A DNA stretch of 64,000 bases from Mycolicibacterium sp. P9-64 (GTDB taxonomy: Bacteria > Actinomycetota > Actinomycetes > Mycobacteriales > Mycobacteriaceae). Both the position numbers and the translations under genes were made by a program. This document shows, piece by piece, positions 18,405-27,846 of the stretch. The notes beneath the pieces were generated by a model. That model was given only the letters and a program-made list of their open reading frames with translations. It ran no database searches and was not told the origin of the DNA. The DNA is taken from contig NZ_NPKO01000003.1 of NCBI RefSeq assembly GCF_008329605.1, forward strand, positions 620,001 to 684,000, in the 5' to 3' direction. Each line of letters begins with the position of its first letter. Position 1 is the first letter of the stretch.

Positions 18405-18410
18405 CCATCA

Positions 18411-19937
18411 TCAGGTCGGGAACATGTCTTCCCAGGTGCGATTCCCGCTGTGCGGCGCCAGATCCGCTTGGCGGTACACGTTTCCGTCTGGACCTGCATA
18501 CCGCCCGGTCTGCGGATCGTAGGTGGCCAACGCCACCGACGGTCCTGGCGTCTCAACGGGCACGAACGCACTGGGAGCTACGGTCGGCGCGACCGCCGGC
18601 GGTTGAGCTGCCGGCGGTTGAGCTGCGGGCGGCGGCGTGCCCTCCACCGGTCCGAAGATCTGGTCGCTGAAGTCGATCCGGTCGTCTGGTGGAATCCCCT
18701 GTGCGATCAGGCTCGGATCGATGGGCGTCGGGCCGAGGACGTGCTGGCGCATCGCCAACGGTTCATAGGGTCGATCGCTGTTACAGATCTCCACCGTCGG
18801 GGCGCGCTTGCCCGGGACACCCATGCATGGGTAGTTGCGGGCACCGCGCACAGCCATCGGCGAGTCCTGAGGAAGCTTGCAGTACAACCCATCTGGCGTG
18901 TCGATGTCGGAGGTGTCCGCTGGTGACCGCCATTGCGACGGTGGCAGGAATCCGACCGAACACGCCGGTGGATCATTGAGCGTCAACGTGAAGTCGGCCA
19001 GAGCCTGACCCGTCGGATTGTTTCGGCCCAACCCGTAGGCCTGCGTAGCGGCCACGTCCGGGGGTAGCACCACCAGGAGTTGCTCCAGTGATGCGTTATA
19101 GGTGACGGCGACCTGTCCGACGGTGGTGAGGTTGGCCAGCAGTATCGGCAGCGTCGCCTTGGACTTGCTCAGGAGCGCCGAGGCTTCGTCCGCGGCATTC
19201 GGGCCAACGCTGAGCAACGTGCGCACTTCCGCATCGTTGGCGTCGACCTCGGCGGCGATTCCGGACATGCCTTTCGCCCAAGATCGAATGGCTGCAGCGC
19301 TTTCGGCTTGTCCGTCCAAGAGGGGGCGACTGTCCTCGATCAGTGTGCGCGTCTGCTCGGAAATCGCCCCGGTCTTACCGATCAACTCTGATGAAGAGTC
19401 GAGCAGCGAACCGAGATCGTAGCGTGCACCGTTGAGACTCCTATAAGTCTCATCGAGCAAGCCCGGGATCCGACCGGTGGGCACGGAGTCGAGCAGGACG
19501 CTCATCTGGTCCAGCATCGGTCCGACCGCCTGCGGTATCGACGTGCGGGTGGCCGGGATGACATCGCCGTCTCGCAGGAAGGGCCCCGAATTGCCCGCGG
19601 GTTGCAGATCGACGTACTGCTCTCCCACCGCCGACACACTCAGCACCGCCGCGCGTAGATCCGCGGGAATCTCCGCCGCGGTCTCCAGCGAAAGGGTGGC
19701 TTGCGCGCCGTCACGAGTTGCGTGGATCTCGGTCACCTTGCCGATCTGCACCCCACGGTAGGTAACGTTCGAAAAGCGGTAGAGTCCACCGGTTCCGGGC
19801 AGCTCCAACGTCACCGACATCCGACCGACCCCGAGCAATGTAGCGGCTTGCAGGTAGACCACCACCATGATGCCCATGCCGATCACCGAGGCGACGGTGA
19901 AGATGATCAGCTGCGCACGTACGAATCGGGTCAACAT
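18411..19937 (-). CDS. mceF: Mce transporter subunit MceF
   Basis: 508 residues. One N-terminal transmembrane segment (~9-32), an MlaD/MCE domain at ~38-115 (YRGVQIGKVTEI, VGEQYVDLQP), a long helical region and a proline/alanine-rich tail (PPAAQPPAAQPP-like near 430-450). It is the last of six Mce proteins and starts one base into the preceding stop (TGATG type). Mce proteins form a hydrophobic tunnel carrying lipids or sterols across the periplasm to the YrbE permease. Proline-rich ends are common in MceF. Confidence 0.93.
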   Translation of the reverse strand: MLTRFVRAQLIIFTVASVIGMGIMVVVYLQAATLLGVGRMSVTLELPGTGGLYRFSNVTYRGVQIGKVTEIHATRDGAQATLSLETAAEIPADLRAAVLSVSAVGEQYVDLQPAGNSGPFLRDGDVIPATRTSIPQAVGPMLDQMSVLLDSVPTGRIPGLLDETYRSLNGARYDLGSLLDSSSELIGKTGAISEQTRTLIEDSRPLLDGQAESAAAIRSWAKGMSGIAAEVDANDAEVRTLLSVGPNAADEASALLSKSKATLPILLANLTTVGQVAVTYNASLEQLLVVLPPDVAATQAYGLGRNNPTGQALADFTLTLNDPPACSVGFLPPSQWRSPADTSDIDTPDGLYCKLPQDSPMAVRGARNYPCMGVPGKRAPTVEICNSDRPYEPLAMRQHVLGPTPIDPSLIAQGIPPDDRIDFSDQIFGPVEGTPPPAAQPPAAQPPAVAPTVAPSAFVPVETPGPSVALATYDPQTGRYAGPDGNVYRQADLAPHSGNRTWEDMFPT

Positions 19938-21187
19938 CAGTTGCCATCCCCTGCACCGGATACCGGTTCCTCGGGTACCGAGACCGTCCCGTCGAGTTCC
20001 GGGCTCTCCACGGGCACTGCGGTTTCAGTGCCGCCGGTGGTGTCCACGAGCTGTGGAATGGGCGCGACTGCTGCGGGGACCGGCGTTATCGGCGCCGACA
20101 TCGGATCGAGTGTGTACATGGAGTACCAGGGATCGCCCGGCGCCGGGACCAGCGGCGCCCCCTCCTGTCCCCACCGAGTCCCCAAGAACAGCGTTCGCTT
20201 CAAGCGCGGCACCGTGAAGTCGAAGGTGATGAACAGGTTCATGAAATCCCCGCGGATCGCCCGGTCGATGAAGTTCTGCGTATAGGGAAAGGTCGGGGCG
20301 TAGGCCAGGACGGTGCCCAGATCGGGACCGACATCGGCCAAGGCGCGGAGCGTCGGTTCGAGATTGGTGAGGTTGCGCACCAGGTCGTCCTGGGTGTCAT
20401 TGATCAACCCCGTGGCAACGTCGCTGAATTCGCGGAATTTGTTGAGCATCAAGGTTATCCGCGGTTGCTGCTTGACCAGGATGTCGATGGCCGGCGGGAT
20501 CTTGTTCAGTGCCGCGGTGATGACTTCGCGCTGGCCGTTGAGGGTACCGGCCAGCCGATTCAGTGACGCAATGGATGCGTTTACGTCATCGCGCTGCTCG
20601 GCGAGCATGCCGATGAAATCATTCAGCCGGGTCAGGACATCCCGCATCTGATCTTCTCGACCGTTGAGTGCCGCATTGAACTCTCGGATGATGTCGCCGA
20701 CCTGGCCGAGCCCGCCGCCGTTGACGATCACCGACAGCGACGCCAGTGTCTCTTCCGTGGAGGGGAAGGTCGATGTCTCGGCGAGCCCGATGGAGGCACC
20801 AGGGGCCAGCCTGCCCTCGGGCTTCTCGCCGACCGGTGGGTCGAGCGCCAGATGCATGGATCCTAGCAGGCTTGTCTGCCCCACGGAGGCGACCGCATTC
20901 GCGGGCACCTCGACGTCCTTGCGGACCGACACGTCGACCTGCGCCTGCCAGCCGTCGACGACCATTCGTCGCACGGTGCCGACCACGACATCATCCAGCA
21001 TCACTGGGGAGTTCGACTCCAGGGCTCCCACGTCGGCCAGCTTGACGTGGTAGACGTCGCCATCGCTGCCGGCGATGGTGCCCGGCAGCGGTACCGAGTT
21101 GATGCCGTGGAATGCGCAGGCCGTTCCGCTGAGGACGACGCAGGACGTCAGAAGTGCGGCGCCCACGACTCTTTTGCCTCGTGTCAC
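19937..21187 (-). CDS. mceE: Mce transporter subunit MceE (putative lipoprotein)
   Basis: 416 residues from the GTG at 21187, which overlaps the mceD stop by four bases (GTGA). The N-terminal signal has Cys24 in LSGTAC; this is a weak lipobox because -3 is Gly, but MceE proteins (LprK type) are usually lipoproteins. MCE domain ~35-115 (GTVRRMVVDGWQAQVDVS, GSMHLALDPP), then a long helical region and a Pro/Glu-rich end. Fifth Mce subunit. Confidence 0.92.
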   Translation of the reverse strand: MTRGKRVVGAALLTSCVVLSGTACAFHGINSVPLPGTIAGSDGDVYHVKLADVGALESNSPVMLDDVVVGTVRRMVVDGWQAQVDVSVRKDVEVPANAVASVGQTSLLGSMHLALDPPVGEKPEGRLAPGASIGLAETSTFPSTEETLASLSVIVNGGGLGQVGDIIREFNAALNGREDQMRDVLTRLNDFIGMLAEQRDDVNASIASLNRLAGTLNGQREVITAALNKIPPAIDILVKQQPRITLMLNKFREFSDVATGLINDTQDDLVRNLTNLEPTLRALADVGPDLGTVLAYAPTFPYTQNFIDRAIRGDFMNLFITFDFTVPRLKRTLFLGTRWGQEGAPLVPAPGDPWYSMYTLDPMSAPITPVPAAVAPIPQLVDTTGGTETAVPVESPELDGTVSVPEEPVSGAGDGN

Positions 21188-22644
21188 GGTGTGCCCCCGG
21201 CTGGTACGGGCAGAACGGGTGGCGCCTCCGCAGGTAACAGCAAGTCCTGCAGATTCGTCGCACTCCGTTGCTGCGGACCTGCCGGAGCCACTCCGGGCGG
21301 GACGGGGGCACCGGGGAACAACGCCGGAGTGGGTGCAGCCGGCAGCCCGCTCGGTGTGTATGCCCCGGGCGGTCCGGGGGGCCATCCCGATCCCGCCGGC
21401 GGCGGAACATCACCGACACCCGTGTAGGCCGACACCGCGGGGGGTGTTTCCGGTGGGACCGCGGCCCCACCGGTTCCGCCGGGGGCCAGGGCCGGGTCGG
21501 AGTACAGCAGGTTCTCGGGGCTTGGCGACTTGCCCAGATAGGCATTGAAGGGGAACGGCAAGTAGTTGAAGTTGAGCAGGCGCAGGGCAGGGCCCAGGTA
21601 CTGTGCGCAGGCGTTGCCGGCCTCGGCCGACGTGACGTTCTCGACCGCTCCCAGCGACGAACACACCAGCTGAACCGGGTTGGCGAAGTTGTTCATGGCG
21701 AATGCGCCCATGGGAGTTCCCGTGTCGGGGTTGTAGACGTTGTAGCCGTTCGCAATGGCGGTCGGGGCCACGTGCAGCACGTTCTCAAGCGCGGGCCTGT
21801 TGTCGACCAGGTTCTGCGTCACGTCAGCCAGGCGTTCCACCTGCTCGACCGTCACATCGCGACTGTTCGCGATGAAGCTCCGCACCTGCCCGACAGCCGA
21901 GGACAAGTTCGTCAACGCTGCATCGAGATCCGACCGACTGCCGTCGAGCACGCTGGTCACCGACGCCAGTCGGTTCTGGAACTGCACGATCTGAGTGTTG
22001 CTGTCCCGCAGTGCTGTCACGAAGATCTGCAGATTCTCGATGGTGGACACGATGTCTCCACTGCCGTCGGCGAGAATCCGGCCCATACCGGCAAGTTGTG
22101 CGATGGTGTCTCGAAGTTTGTCACCGTTGCCCTCCATCGCGGTCGCAGCACTGTCGATGAAGCGGCTCAGCGATGTGTTCGAAAGATCGCCCTGAGGACC
22201 GAGATCGGTGGCCAGTCGCGTCAGTTGTTCCTTGACCTGGTCCCACTCGACCGGAACAGCTGTCCGATCAGCACCGATCACAGTGCCATCGGCCATCTTC
22301 GGACCCGTCGTCTCGTAGGCCGGAGCAAGCGCAACATATCGCGCGGCCACCAGGTTTTGGGCGACGATGACCGCTTTGGCATCAGCCGGGATGGGGATCC
22401 CATGGTCGACCTCGAAGTCGATCCGAGCCTGATCACCGGCCGGCTCGATCGACGTGATGGTGCCGACCCGGACTCCGGCTACTCGTACCTCATCTCCTGG
22501 GTAGATGGCCGTTGCGGACGTGAAGTAAGCCGATATGCGGGTGGGACCCCACACCGTCTTCTGCAGTACCACGACCACGCCGGCAACGACCAGTCCTGCC
22601 AGCACGACCAGCGTTGCGCGGGTCCACTTGCTGCGCGCGATCAT
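21184..22644 (-). CDS. mceD: Mce transporter subunit MceD
   Basis: 486 residues. N-terminal transmembrane segment (~11-28), MCE domain ~38-118 (GDEVRVAGVRVGTITSIEP, QNLVAARYVALAP), helical region to ~330, then a Pro/Gly-rich tail of about 110 residues (GWPPGPPGAY, PGAPVPPG). Its ATG overlaps the mceC stop by four bases. Position fourth in the Mce series gives the letter. Confidence 0.93.
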   Translation of the reverse strand: MIARSKWTRATLVVLAGLVVAGVVVVLQKTVWGPTRISAYFTSATAIYPGDEVRVAGVRVGTITSIEPAGDQARIDFEVDHGIPIPADAKAVIVAQNLVAARYVALAPAYETTGPKMADGTVIGADRTAVPVEWDQVKEQLTRLATDLGPQGDLSNTSLSRFIDSAATAMEGNGDKLRDTIAQLAGMGRILADGSGDIVSTIENLQIFVTALRDSNTQIVQFQNRLASVTSVLDGSRSDLDAALTNLSSAVGQVRSFIANSRDVTVEQVERLADVTQNLVDNRPALENVLHVAPTAIANGYNVYNPDTGTPMGAFAMNNFANPVQLVCSSLGAVENVTSAEAGNACAQYLGPALRLLNFNYLPFPFNAYLGKSPSPENLLYSDPALAPGGTGGAAVPPETPPAVSAYTGVGDVPPPAGSGWPPGPPGAYTPSGLPAAPTPALFPGAPVPPGVAPAGPQQRSATNLQDLLLPAEAPPVLPVPAGGTP

Positions 22645-23723
22645 CGCGGTCCCCCCGGAATACCGTTGCGCGGGAGCGGGAACTCAGCGCGGGGGCCCGC
22701 GTTGTCGGGTGGCTGGCCTGCGTTCGCTCCCCGCCGGAAGCCCAATGCGTAGTCAAGGAAGGGCTGCAGGGCAGCGCCGGGCACCAGGTTGCCGATGAAT
22801 GCTTCGTAGTACGCGCCGCTGTTGACAGCCTCGCCCTGCGTGATCTGGTACTTGGCCAATCCGGACAGCGCCTTGCCGACGTTGTCTCGGTTGCGCTGCA
22901 GCATTTCCATCACGGTGTTCAATTGCGCCAGCGTCGGGGCCAGCTCGGCTTCATTGTCTGCCACGATCGCCGAAAGCTGCTGCGCAAGAGCAGACGTATT
23001 GGCCAGCAGGTTCACGATGGCATATCGCCGTTGGTCCAGCACTCCGAGTAGGTCGTTGGCATTGAGCAGCAAGGTGTTCACCTGTTGGCTGCGGTCGGCG
23101 AGGATGCCGGTGACGTCGGCAGCACTGGTCAGCAGACCCCGCAACGAATCGTCCCGCTCGTTGATCACCTTTGACAGCTGGCTGACACCGTCGAAGGTCG
23201 GCGCAAGTTGGGGGGCCACCCTGTCGATCGTCTCTGACAGTACGTCCAACGATTGATTGATCGATGCCGTGTCGGTAGCACCTGTGTTGGAGGTGAATTC
23301 GCTGACCGCTTGGGTCAAGGAGTAGGGCGATGAGGTTCGGGATACCGGAATGACGTCGGCCCTGCGCAACTTGTCCGGGCCGGCCGGCTCGATCGTCAGG
23401 ACCCGCTCGCCGAGCAGTGATCCGGTCCTGATGTGCGCGGTGGTCTTCGAACCCATCCGCACCGAGCTGTCGACCGAAAACGTCACGAGCGCCTTGCCCC
23501 GGTCCAACTCGACGTCGGAGACCGCCCCTACGGTCAATCCCGATACTTTGACTTCGTTGCCGACGGTCAGACCACCGCCCTCGACGAACAGAGCCTGATA
23601 TCGAACCGACGTAGCCATCGCCAGTATCTGCTGTGACCGTAGACCGATGCTGATGATCAGCAGTGTGAGAACGACGCCGATGAAGCCGGTCCTGACCAGT
23701 TTGGAACCTCGGTATTTCAACAT
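22641..23723 (-). CDS. mceC: Mce transporter subunit MceC
   Basis: 360 residues from the ATG at 23723, which shares one base with the mceB stop (TGATG). N-terminal transmembrane segment (~13-33), MCE domain ~40-120 (GNEVKVSGLTVGAVSDVELD, GERVLTIEPAG), and a helical region of repeated heptad-like stretches with NTVMEMLQRNRDNVGKAL near the end. A frame extending to 23816 lies inside mceB and is not used. Confidence 0.93.
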   Translation of the reverse strand: MLKYRGSKLVRTGFIGVVLTLLIISIGLRSQQILAMATSVRYQALFVEGGGLTVGNEVKVSGLTVGAVSDVELDRGKALVTFSVDSSVRMGSKTTAHIRTGSLLGERVLTIEPAGPDKLRRADVIPVSRTSSPYSLTQAVSEFTSNTGATDTASINQSLDVLSETIDRVAPQLAPTFDGVSQLSKVINERDDSLRGLLTSAADVTGILADRSQQVNTLLLNANDLLGVLDQRRYAIVNLLANTSALAQQLSAIVADNEAELAPTLAQLNTVMEMLQRNRDNVGKALSGLAKYQITQGEAVNSGAYYEAFIGNLVPGAALQPFLDYALGFRRGANAGQPPDNAGPRAEFPLPRNGIPGGPR

Positions 23724-24754
23724 CAGGGTTCGGCGCACCTTCCGGTATCTTGCATGATCCACGGGAAGACCGCGGTCTGTCCCTGAAGGTCGGAGACGCG
23801 TACCGACATACCGCACAGATACTGGTTGAGCCAGCTTCCGTAGGCACCGAGACGAACGAGCTTGCGGTAGTTGGCCGGGGCCTTCTGCAGTGACAGGTCC
23901 ATCCGGGCCAGGTCTTCCTCGTTGGAGATCAACGGGGCCATCCGAGTCAGCTGATCAACCGTGCCCGCGAGCGGTGAGCGCATCTGGGTCAGCAGATCAG
24001 CCAGCGACGCGGTGCCGTCTTCGAGCGCACCGATGGCTTCACCGATCGGGTCGCGGTCCTGCGCAAGGGCGGTGACCAGGGTCTCCAATTTGCTTACCGT
24101 GTCGGCGAACTGGTCGCCACCATCAGCGAGTGTGGTCACCGTTCCATTGAGGTGGTCGATCAGCTGCTGGACGGTTTCGCGGTTGGCCGCGACGGCCGTG
24201 GTGAACTCCGACGTTCTGGCGAACAGGGATTCGACATCGCCACTGCGGCCTTGAAAGATCTGAATGAGAGAATTGGTCAGGGCATTGACGTCCTGAGGAT
24301 TGAGGCCCTGCACGACCGGTCGCAGACCGCCGAGAAGCAAGTCCAGGTCCAGCGCAGGCTCTGTGCGGTCGATGCCGATCCGGGATCCGGGCGGCTGAAT
24401 CTTCGATGACCCAGGACCATCCATGAGCTCGAGGTAGCGGTCCCCGACCAGATTGAGGAAACGCACAGCGACCTTGGTTCCGGATGTCAGGGGGACGTTG
24501 CGGTCGGCATCGAAGGAAACCACCACCGTGTTGTCTGGTTGGAGTGTCACGTCGGCCACCGTGCCGACGCGAATACCCGCTACTCGCACCGAGTCTCCGG
24601 GCTCCAGGCTGGAGGCGTCGGTGAACACCGCCGAATACGACTGCGTGGATCCCGATCGATACTGACCGAAGATCGCGAACAGTGCGGCGGTCAGGACGAT
24701 CATGATCAGCGCGAAGATCCCGAATTTCACCAAACTGCCTCGCACCTCGCTCAT
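23723..24754 (-). CDS. mceB: Mce transporter subunit MceB
   Basis: 343 residues: a transmembrane segment at ~11-28, MCE domain ~38-118 (GDSVRVAGIRVGTVADVTL, LVGDRYLELMDGPG), helical region, and a C-terminal YLCGMSVRVSDLQG with GRCAEP. Starts with ATGA overlapping the mceA stop. Second Mce subunit. Confidence 0.93.
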   Translation of the reverse strand: MSEVRGSLVKFGIFALIMIVLTAALFAIFGQYRSGSTQSYSAVFTDASSLEPGDSVRVAGIRVGTVADVTLQPDNTVVVSFDADRNVPLTSGTKVAVRFLNLVGDRYLELMDGPGSSKIQPPGSRIGIDRTEPALDLDLLLGGLRPVVQGLNPQDVNALTNSLIQIFQGRSGDVESLFARTSEFTTAVAANRETVQQLIDHLNGTVTTLADGGDQFADTVSKLETLVTALAQDRDPIGEAIGALEDGTASLADLLTQMRSPLAGTVDQLTRMAPLISNEEDLARMDLSLQKAPANYRKLVRLGAYGSWLNQYLCGMSVRVSDLQGQTAVFPWIMQDTGRCAEP

Positions 24755-25941
24755 CCCGGCTGACCGATCTGTGCGGTATTTCGGGGAGGGCCGTCGATGG
24801 GACCGAACAACATCTGCTTCAGTCCGTCGGAATTCAGCAATATCCCCTGGTTGCCGTACTCCGCGCGACTCGCGCCGGTGTCGCTGACCACCGTCTTCGG
24901 GCGCCCTCCGAAACCGACGTCAGGCAAGCTCGAACACTGCGGCCCCCCGGTCGCAGCGACTTTCGGCAGATTGGCGGGATACCGGTAGCGGTCGGTGCCC
25001 AGGAAGAAGGACTGCAGCAACAGCGTGCCGGGGACCGGCATCGGCGGCCCTGTCGCCAACGGCACGAGACCACTCAAACCACAGGTCAGCGCCGCGTTGT
25101 ACTCATTGGTCAGATCAGTGGTCGGTACCAGCAGCCGCATCACGTCGGTGATTGGCTGGCGGTTCGTGCTCACCACGTCGGTTCCGATCTCAGCCAGCCC
25201 GATCGTACTGATCAGGAGTCGATCCAGGTCATTCTGGGTGTCGACGATCGTCTGGCTGATGCGAGTGGCGGACTGGACGGCACTGAGCAAATCCGGCGCT
25301 GCATCGGCGTAGGCGTCGAACACCTGGGGAGCGATCACCATGGCGTGCCGCAAGTTGCCCAAACTCGGGTCGAGCTGGGTCAACAGGCCGTCGAGATCAG
25401 CGATCGTCTGGCCGAATTTCTCACCGCGACCGGTCAATCCGGCCGACAGCGCACCGAGCGTCTCGTTCAGCTTCGCCGGCTCGATGGCCGACAGGGTTGT
25501 CACGAGCTGTTCGAATATCGTGTTGATCTCGACGGTCACACGTTCCGTCGACAACACCTGGCCCTCGGCCAGCGGTTGCGCCGAGGGGTTGGGTGGCGGA
25601 ATCAGTTCGACGTTCTTGTTGCCGAACACTGTCGACGAGGCAATGTTCACCTCGACGTTGGATGGGATGATGCCCATCTGATCGGGATCCATCGCCAGAT
25701 GCAGTACCGCCTGCCCGTCCGACGAGAACTCGATGGCTGAAACGGTACCCACCTGCGCACCGTGCAGCTTCACCTTGGCGTCTACGTTCATCACGAGGCC
25801 GGCCCTCGGTGAAATAACCTGAACGGCAACGGTCTTCGTAAAGCTCCCCCGGAATAGGCCAACAGCCACCAGGACAATGCCTGCTATCACCAGGATTGCG
25901 ATCAGGCCGGCGACCGGCTTCAGGCGACTCGAAGTCAACAC
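24751..25941 (-). CDS. mceA: Mce transporter subunit MceA
   Basis: 396 residues from GTG 25941, with AGGAGG six bases upstream; an in-frame ATG at 25986 would overlap yrbEB by 35 bp and lacks a site. Transmembrane segment ~11-30, MCE domain ~38-118 (DAKVKLHGAQVGTVSAIEF, NKNVELIPPP), long helical domain, and a C-terminal FGPIDGPPRNTAQIGQPG. First Mce subunit, which sets the operon register. Confidence 0.93.
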   Translation of the reverse strand: MLTSSRLKPVAGLIAILVIAGIVLVAVGLFRGSFTKTVAVQVISPRAGLVMNVDAKVKLHGAQVGTVSAIEFSSDGQAVLHLAMDPDQMGIIPSNVEVNIASSTVFGNKNVELIPPPNPSAQPLAEGQVLSTERVTVEINTIFEQLVTTLSAIEPAKLNETLGALSAGLTGRGEKFGQTIADLDGLLTQLDPSLGNLRHAMVIAPQVFDAYADAAPDLLSAVQSATRISQTIVDTQNDLDRLLISTIGLAEIGTDVVSTNRQPITDVMRLLVPTTDLTNEYNAALTCGLSGLVPLATGPPMPVPGTLLLQSFFLGTDRYRYPANLPKVAATGGPQCSSLPDVGFGGRPKTVVSDTGASRAEYGNQGILLNSDGLKQMLFGPIDGPPRNTAQIGQPG

Positions 25942-25951
25942 GTACGTCCTC

Positions 25952-26797
25952 CTAGCCCGAAAGGTTGAAGTTGCCGTTGGCGCCATAGATGGACAGCGAG
26001 ATCAGCAGAGTCACCGAAATCACGACCACCAGCGAGGTGCGCACCGCGTTGCCCACTGCGACCCCGACTCCGGCCGGACCGCCTGAGGCGAAGTAGCCGT
26101 AGTAGGTATGCACCAGCAGGACCGCCAAGGCCATCAACAGGGCCTGCAAGAAGGACCACAGCAGATCGACCGGATTGAGGAACGTCGAGAAGTAGTGGTC
26201 GTACAGGCCGGCGGACTGCCCGAACAGGACGACGGTGATGAACTTGCTGGCGACGAACGACAGCACCACCGCGATCGAGTACAACGGAGTGATGGCGATC
26301 ATCCCCGCCGCGATCCGGGTACTGACCATGTATTCGACCGGCCGGATTCCCATCGTCTCCAGAGCGTCGATCTCTTCGTTGATCCGCATAGCTCCGAGCT
26401 GTGCGGTGACGCCCGCCCCGAAGGTCGCCGCCAGGCCGATACCGGCGACCACGGGGGCAGATATGCGGACGTTGATGAAGGCGGAGAGGAAACCCGTCAG
26501 CGCCTCGATGCCGATGTTGCCCAAGCTGCTGTAGCCCTGGACCGCCAGAGTGCCGCCCGCTGCCATGGTCAGGAACCCGACAATGACCACCGTGCCACCG
26601 AGCATCGCCAGAGTTCCTGCGCCCATGCTTATTTCAGCGATCAGGCGAATTACCTCGCGCCGGTAGTGAACGACGGCGTGCGGAACTCCGGCGATAGCGC
26701 GCGCATAGAACAGCACATGGTCACCGATCCGCGACAGGTGATCGACGGGGCGCCGGAAGCCCTTTGCCAGCCGCGGGTAGATGGTGGTCGGAGCCAT
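25952..26797 (-). CDS. yrbEB: MCE-family integral membrane permease YrbEB
   Basis: 281 residues, MlaE/YrbE permease family with about five hydrophobic segments. The conserved loop INEEIDALETMGIRPVEY near 130-150 is the proposed ATPase-contact (EQ-like) loop. It pairs with YrbEA to form the inner-membrane channel of the Mce transporter; the MlaF-like ATPase (MceG) is usually encoded elsewhere and is not in this window. Twelve bases separate it from yrbEA. Confidence 0.94.
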   Translation of the reverse strand: MAPTTIYPRLAKGFRRPVDHLSRIGDHVLFYARAIAGVPHAVVHYRREVIRLIAEISMGAGTLAMLGGTVVIVGFLTMAAGGTLAVQGYSSLGNIGIEALTGFLSAFINVRISAPVVAGIGLAATFGAGVTAQLGAMRINEEIDALETMGIRPVEYMVSTRIAAGMIAITPLYSIAVVLSFVASKFITVVLFGQSAGLYDHYFSTFLNPVDLLWSFLQALLMALAVLLVHTYYGYFASGGPAGVGVAVGNAVRTSLVVVISVTLLISLSIYGANGNFNLSG

Positions 26798-26809
26798 TAG
26801 TCGGTGTCC

Positions 26810-27625
26810 CTAACCCGTTGTCATCTGGATGCCGATGGCGGTGACCACGGTATTGACCACGAACAGCGCCATGAAGGCGTAGACCACGGTTTCGTTGACC
26901 GCATTGCCGACGGCTTTGGCGCCGCCTCCAGTGATGTTCAATCCCCGGTAACAAGCCACCAGGCCGGCGATCAATCCGAAGAGCGCCGCCTTGACGCACG
27001 AGATGATGACTTCCGGAATCCCGGTGATTAGCGTTATGCCGGCGGCGAACGCTCCAGGGTTCACGTCTTGGACGAAAACCGAGAACGTGTAGCCGCCAAG
27101 TATTCCGATGATGCACACCAAGCTGTTCAACAACAGCGCCACCAAGCCGGACGCCAACATCCGCGGAGCCACCAGCCTTTGCACGGGATTGATGCCCAAC
27201 ACCTCGAGGGCGTCGATCTCCTCACGGATGGTGCGCGATCCCAGGTCGGCACACATCGCCGTGGCGCCCGCACCGGCAACGACGAGGACGGTGACGAGAG
27301 GCCCGACCTGAGTGACTGCCCCGAACGCAGCGCCCGCGCCGCTGAGGTCAGCAGCGCCCAGCTCCCGTAGCAGAACATTGAGAGTAAAGCTGACCAGCAC
27401 CGTGAACGGGATGGCCACCAACAAGGTAGGCGCCAGTGAAACCCGAGCTACGAACCAGGACTGATCCAGGAACTCCTTCAGCTGGAACGGTCGGACGAAC
27501 AGATACCGCACGGCGTCTGCCGACATTGCGAAGAGTCCACCGATGTTCTGCATCGGCTTGTTCGCGGTCAAGGCCCCGAATGTCGGCAAGCCCGCAGACC
27601 AACGGTCCGCTGCTTTGTTTGCCAT
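26810..27625 (-). CDS. yrbEA: MCE-family integral membrane permease YrbEA
   Basis: 271 residues from the ATG at 27625, with GAGGGGCGG upstream; the frame continues to 27763 but the extension resembles nothing. MlaE/YrbE permease with loop REEIDALEVLGINPVQRL near 140-157 and about five membrane segments. First gene of the ~9.2-kb yrbEA-mceF operon. Divergent from the hydrolase gene at 27847, sharing a ~220-bp promoter region. Confidence 0.94.
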   Translation of the reverse strand: MANKAADRWSAGLPTFGALTANKPMQNIGGLFAMSADAVRYLFVRPFQLKEFLDQSWFVARVSLAPTLLVAIPFTVLVSFTLNVLLRELGAADLSGAGAAFGAVTQVGPLVTVLVVAGAGATAMCADLGSRTIREEIDALEVLGINPVQRLVAPRMLASGLVALLLNSLVCIIGILGGYTFSVFVQDVNPGAFAAGITLITGIPEVIISCVKAALFGLIAGLVACYRGLNITGGGAKAVGNAVNETVVYAFMALFVVNTVVTAIGIQMTTG

Positions 27626-27846
27626 ATCGTCCGCCCCTCGTGATGGCCGCTCCAGTGTGCCGAGCGATACAGTGGCAGCCGGACGAGATCTCGCCCACAT
27701 GCTGTCCCGGCCAATGGGAGGACGCTTGGCGCGCTGTGTGACTGAGTGCCGAGGGCAGCCCACTGACCGTTCAATGGAATGCCGCCTGACGGGGCCTCGG
27801 GGGCACTGTCAGGCTGATCCTGCGCGACGCAGACCAAGGAGAGTTG

